Shown here: in pieces, positions 14,160 through 16,877 of the stretch
Layout of the letters: every line of letters begins with the position of its first letter
Numbering within the stretch: position 1 is the first letter of the stretch
Origin: an uncultured Clostridia bacterium
Lineage (GTDB): Bacteria; Bacillota; Clostridia; Saccharofermentanales; Saccharofermentanaceae
NCBI GenBank assembly: GCA_946405115.1
Contig: CAMJGB010000014.1
Coordinates: 1-16,877, forward strand
DNA length: 16,877 bases
Reading direction: 5' to 3'
Notes under the pieces: generated by a model
The model's database searches: none
Seen by the model: the letters and a program-made list of their open reading frames with translations, nothing else
Told to the model about the DNA's origin: nothing
Position numbers and translations under genes: made by a program

Positions 14160-15308
14160 ATGGGACTTAAAGTCTTACATATTTCAAAATACTACTACCC
14201 TTTCTCGGGCGGTACGGAGCAGATAGCGCGCGACGCCGTTGTTGCTTTGAAGGATGTTCCCGGATGCGAGCAGCTTGTGTTCGCATTCGATCACGGAACT
14301 CCCAAGGAGTCCAAGGATTCACGTGATGTGGTCGACGGCATTGATGTTATCCGCTGCCGCTGCTTCGCGAAGATATCTTCCCAGTCCATATCCATGTCTT
14401 ACGGAAGAAGACTTCGTGAGGCCATTGATGAGTTCAAGCCCGATGTGGTAATTCTTCACTACCCGAATCCGTTCGGAACTAAGTATCTTCTCAAGCTTCT
14501 CAAGAACAAGCCTGAGATCAAGCTTGTCACATACTGGCATCTGGATATCGTTAAGCAGAAGATCCTCAAGATGTTCTTTAACGGTCAGAACAGAAGACTC
14601 ATAGAAAGATCCTCGAAGCTTATCGCTACGAGCCCCAACTATGTAGAGGGCAGCCCCTGGCTTTCATCCGCACCTGATAAGTGTGTGGTTGTTCCTAACT
14701 GCATCAACGAGAACAGACTTGTTATCAACGATGAGGTTATTAAGAGAGCCGAGGAACTTAAGGAAGAGCACAAGGGCAAGACGGTATGTCTTGCTGTAGG
14801 CCGTCACGTAGAGTACAAGGGCTTTAAGTATCTTATCGATGCTTCGAAGAACTTAAGCGACGATTTCATCATCGGTATCACAGGCAAGGGTCCTCTTACT
14901 GACGAGCTTAAGGCTCAGGCTGCAGGGGACAACAAGGTTAATTTCTTAGGCCTTATAAGTGATGTCGATCTTCGTGCATGGCTTATGACATGCGACATCT
15001 TCTGCTTCCCTTCTATCACCAAGAATGAGGCGTTCGGCCTTGCCTTGGCAGAGGGAATGTATTTCGGTCATCCTGCAGTTACATTTACGATCGAAGGTTC
15101 CGGCGTAAACTACGTTAACCTCGACGGTGTAACGGGCATCGAGTGTCCTAATGCGGACAGCAAGGCATTTGCCGAGGCTTTGAAGAAGCTGTCAGCTGAT
15201 GAAGCTCTTCGCACAACATACGGTGAGGCTGCTAAGCAGCGCGTCATCGATAACTTCACATACGCAACATTCAAGAAGAATATTCAGGACTTGGTGACGG
15301 GACTTTAA
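14160..15308 (+). CDS. Family 4 glycosyltransferase (GT-B)
   Basis: Cytoplasmic retaining glycosyltransferase that would add a sugar from a nucleotide donor to the lipid-linked repeat unit. At 382 residues it is normal for GT4. The N-terminal Rossmann half begins KVLHISKYYYPFSGGTEQ (4-21), with the Gly-rich acceptor loop. The donor half (from about 205) has VGRHVEYKGF (213-222, with R215 and K220 expected to hold the donor phosphates), GITGKGPLTDEL (239-250) and the E-x7-E pair E290/E298 in NEAFGLALAEGM. GVTGIECPNAD near the end is the usual terminal strand. Neither sugar nor acceptor can be predicted. It begins four bases after the wzz-like stop without a clear ribosome binding site, so it is probably translationally coupled. 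Confidence 0.93.
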   Translation: MGLKVLHISKYYYPFSGGTEQIARDAVVALKDVPGCEQLVFAFDHGTPKESKDSRDVVDGIDVIRCRCFAKISSQSISMSYGRRLREAIDEFKPDVVILHYPNPFGTKYLLKLLKNKPEIKLVTYWHLDIVKQKILKMFFNGQNRRLIERSSKLIATSPNYVEGSPWLSSAPDKCVVVPNCINENRLVINDEVIKRAEELKEEHKGKTVCLAVGRHVEYKGFKYLIDASKNLSDDFIIGITGKGPLTDELKAQAAGDNKVNFLGLISDVDLRAWLMTCDIFCFPSITKNEAFGLALAEGMYFGHPAVTFTIEGSGVNYVNLDGVTGIECPNADSKAFAEALKKLSADEALRTTYGEAAKQRVIDNFTYATFKKNIQDLVTGL

Positions 15309-15309
15309 T

Positions 15310-16668
15310 ATGACTCTTACACTGACTCGTCTTAGCAAGGGTTCTTCCATAGTAAATGCCCTTATCTGGTTCAGTATCCTTACTGCATCATGTGACATCG
15401 TACTCGCATTCGAGGTCGCAGGACTTACGGTAAGAATCTCCCAGCTTGTCGCCATGTCAGTAATGTTCCTCTTCCTTTTGAGGATAATTAAGTTCGGCAA
15501 TGTTAAGATCTTAACGCCGTACTATAACCTTTTGATCGTCATAGTCTTTAACACCATATGCATAGTGAATTCGAAGACTATCTTTAATGCCGTAGGCTAC
15601 GATCTGTGGCTTATGTTCGACTGTATTCAGGTACTGACGTTTACGTACTTTCTTAGTAAGCAGGAGTCGATTCAGTCTCTCGTCCGCAAGTACATCCTGT
15701 GCTTTAACGCACTTGCAGTCGTAGGCTTCATTCAGTTTGCTTTGCAGTTCGTCGGAATCAATTTCTACGTAACGCAGTACAACGATCTTCACCGAAGCAA
15801 CGGCTTCTCATTCGAGCCTTCGTTCTATGCGACTTACATGATCATGGGATCCATCATCTGCCTTTATCTTCTCGAGAGAAGAAACTACAAGTGCATGAGA
15901 AGAAGGTATTTGATCCTTTCCACTCTTCTTAACGTTGGCGCAGTTGTCATTTCGACTTCAAGAATGGGTCTTCTCATTCTCCTTATCTATGTCGTCTACA
16001 GAGGATTCATGTGCCTTAGGATCTACATCCATAAGAAGGCATCACTTATCAGGATCCTGTTTACTTTAATGCCGATCCTGGTCGGTGTAGCGGGCGTTCT
16101 CTTCATCCTCGCCATCGAGTTCCAGGTTGATTTTGTTCTTCACTACTTAAGCGGTCTCGGAATCGGAGGAACCGCTTCTCACTCGACTGATGCTAGATCC
16201 GCAGGATTCGAGGATACATGGAAACTGTTCCTCGACAGTCCTTTCTTGGGATGCAGCCTGGGCGGAATCGATGCAGGCATCATCGAGTACAAGGCGAGAA
16301 ACTATACTGTTGCAAACAACGGCGGTGCGAGCATGTGCATCTCGCTCGAGGCTCTTGCCGCTTACGGAATATTCGGTGCGTTCTTCTTCTTTAAGTACAT
16401 GTACGACTTAACGATCGGCGGATATCTTAAGGCTAAGAAGCGTCCGGGCGATAAGAAGGACCGTGAGCCCATCTATGCGATGCTTATCGCTCTGTTCTTC
16501 GAGTTCGTCATCCTTCAGCTTAACCAGAACGTATTAAGACCTCCGTTCTGGGTACACATTGCACTCGTATCCACCTGCCTGCAGATATATCTTAGAGAAT
16601 CTCATAAGAACTACAGGGCTGAAGTAACTTTGGGAGAATACAATGTCGCAGACCAAAATAATAGCTAA
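15310..16668 (+). CDS. O-antigen ligase/polymerase-like membrane protein, second copy
   Basis: Second multi-pass polysaccharide membrane protein (452 residues). It has roughly ten to eleven hydrophobic segments, including about 15-37, 43-60, 71-87, 103-116, 131-150, 172-187, 201-215, 219-237, 249-270, 345-364, 388-404 and 413-427. Wzy/ligase-type marks are RSNGFSFEPSFYATYM (162-177, the R-x-x-G-x-F-x-E-P segment before a helix), STSRMGLLIL (215-224) and a large external loop (about 271-344) ending before LEALAAYGIFG (346-356). One residue separates the stop of the glycosyltransferase gene from its ATG, and its 3' end overlaps the next start by 26 bases. It is not closely similar to the polymerase-like protein at 11339-12553 beyond fold-level features. 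Polymerase or ligase cannot be decided from sequence alone. Confidence 0.82.
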   Translation: MTLTLTRLSKGSSIVNALIWFSILTASCDIVLAFEVAGLTVRISQLVAMSVMFLFLLRIIKFGNVKILTPYYNLLIVIVFNTICIVNSKTIFNAVGYDLWLMFDCIQVLTFTYFLSKQESIQSLVRKYILCFNALAVVGFIQFALQFVGINFYVTQYNDLHRSNGFSFEPSFYATYMIMGSIICLYLLERRNYKCMRRRYLILSTLLNVGAVVISTSRMGLLILLIYVVYRGFMCLRIYIHKKASLIRILFTLMPILVGVAGVLFILAIEFQVDFVLHYLSGLGIGGTASHSTDARSAGFEDTWKLFLDSPFLGCSLGGIDAGIIEYKARNYTVANNGGASMCISLEALAAYGIFGAFFFFKYMYDLTIGGYLKAKKRPGDKKDREPIYAMLIALFFEFVILQLNQNVLRPPFWVHIALVSTCLQIYLRESHKNYRAEVTLGEYNVADQNNS

Positions 16669-16877
16669 TTATCTGCCTCAGTATCACCAGATGCCGGAGA
16701 ACGACAAATGGTGGGGAGAAGGCTTTACTGACTGGGTTGCCGTTAAGAAGGCAAAGCCTCAGTTCGAAGGACATAATCAGCCGAGGATTCCCGCTGACGA
16801 GTACTACTACAGTCTCGATAAGCCCGAGGATATCGCAAGACAGGTTAAGCTTGCGAATGACTACAGCATTTACGGCT
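16643..16877 (+). CDS. WbsX-type (GH99-like) glycan enzyme, N-terminal part, cut by window end
   Basis: Only the first 78 residues are in the window. They begin at ATG 16643, with GGGAG at 16632-16636 as ribosome binding site. The N-terminus IIANYLPQYHQMPENDKWWG, then GFTDWVAVKKAKPQFEGHNQPRIP and a closing YSIYG, is characteristic of the WbsX family (Glyco_tran_WbsX, related to GH99 endomannosidase folds). These genes are common in O-antigen and capsule clusters and are described as glycosyltransferases or glycan-processing enzymes. There is no signal peptide, so it is probably cytoplasmic. The gene overlaps the previous one by 26 bases in another frame, suggesting coupled expression. The full-length protein would run several hundred residues beyond the window. 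Confidence 0.9.
   Translation, partial: MSQTKIIANYLPQYHQMPENDKWWGEGFTDWVAVKKAKPQFEGHNQPRIPADEYYYSLDKPEDIARQVKLANDYSIYG

Noticed and set aside
1..16877. Signs of mobile elements, CRISPR arrays, tRNA or rRNA genes
   Set aside because: No transposase-like or integrase-like frame, no regularly spaced repeats and no tRNA- or rRNA-like segment was seen on either strand. The polysaccharide genes may vary between strains, but nothing here marks a transfer boundary.

Overview
This window looks like a chromosomal segment of a Gram-positive Clostridia-type bacterium. The basis is the order rpoA-rplQ-ECF transporter ATPases-ecfT-...-truA, which is the Firmicutes arrangement at the end of the ribosomal protein super-operon. 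Strong AGGAGG-type ribosome binding sites, TTGAAC/TATAAT and extended -10 (TGnTATAAT) promoters, and a bL17 carrying a long internal insertion of the kind I associate with Oscillospirales/Clostridiales relatives also point that way. GC is intermediate, and lysine is written almost always as AAG. I cannot name the genus.

Region 1 (1-5623, + strand) is translation, transcription and vitamin-transport housekeeping. It holds the C-terminal 200 residues of RNA polymerase alpha, bL17, an intrinsic terminator, a single-chain fusion of the two ECF-transporter ATPases, the transmembrane EcfT, a ROK-family glucokinase with its own likely promoter, and the tRNA pseudouridine synthase TruA. The glucokinase sits where many Firmicutes go directly from ecfT to truA, and its codon use differs visibly from both flanks.

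Region 2 (5624-7926) is a membrane-protein island. One unrecognised two-helix membrane protein is encoded on the minus strand, convergent with truA. Across a 151-bp divergent regulatory region from it lies an NfeD-like protein plus SPFH/stomatin-like protein pair, closed by a strong terminator.

Region 3 (7881-16877, + strand) starts with nicotinate phosphoribosyltransferase and a cytoplasmic cyclophilin, and runs without a visible break into a cell-surface polysaccharide locus. The locus comprises an initiating phosphoglycosyltransferase, a first polymerase-like membrane protein, a Wzz-like chain-length protein with an unusual C-terminal domain, a GT4 glycosyltransferase, a second polymerase/ligase-like membrane protein, and the start of a WbsX-type protein cut by the window edge. 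A second promoter lies in the 3' end of the first polymerase gene. Together these suggest a Wzx/Wzy-type pathway: the first sugar is put on undecaprenyl phosphate, extended by glycosyltransferases, then polymerised and length-controlled. No flippase, tyrosine kinase/phosphatase pair or further transferases are seen; they would be expected downstream.

No tRNA, rRNA, CRISPR array, insertion sequence or phage gene is visible, and no stretch over 300 bases lacks a gene. The most unusual items are the fused EcfA1-EcfA2, the chain-length protein with a P-loop-less kinase-like tail, the glucokinase insertion, a promoter overlapping a terminator at 7881-7925, and the unrecognised membrane protein. 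I see no clear evidence for a wholly new system.
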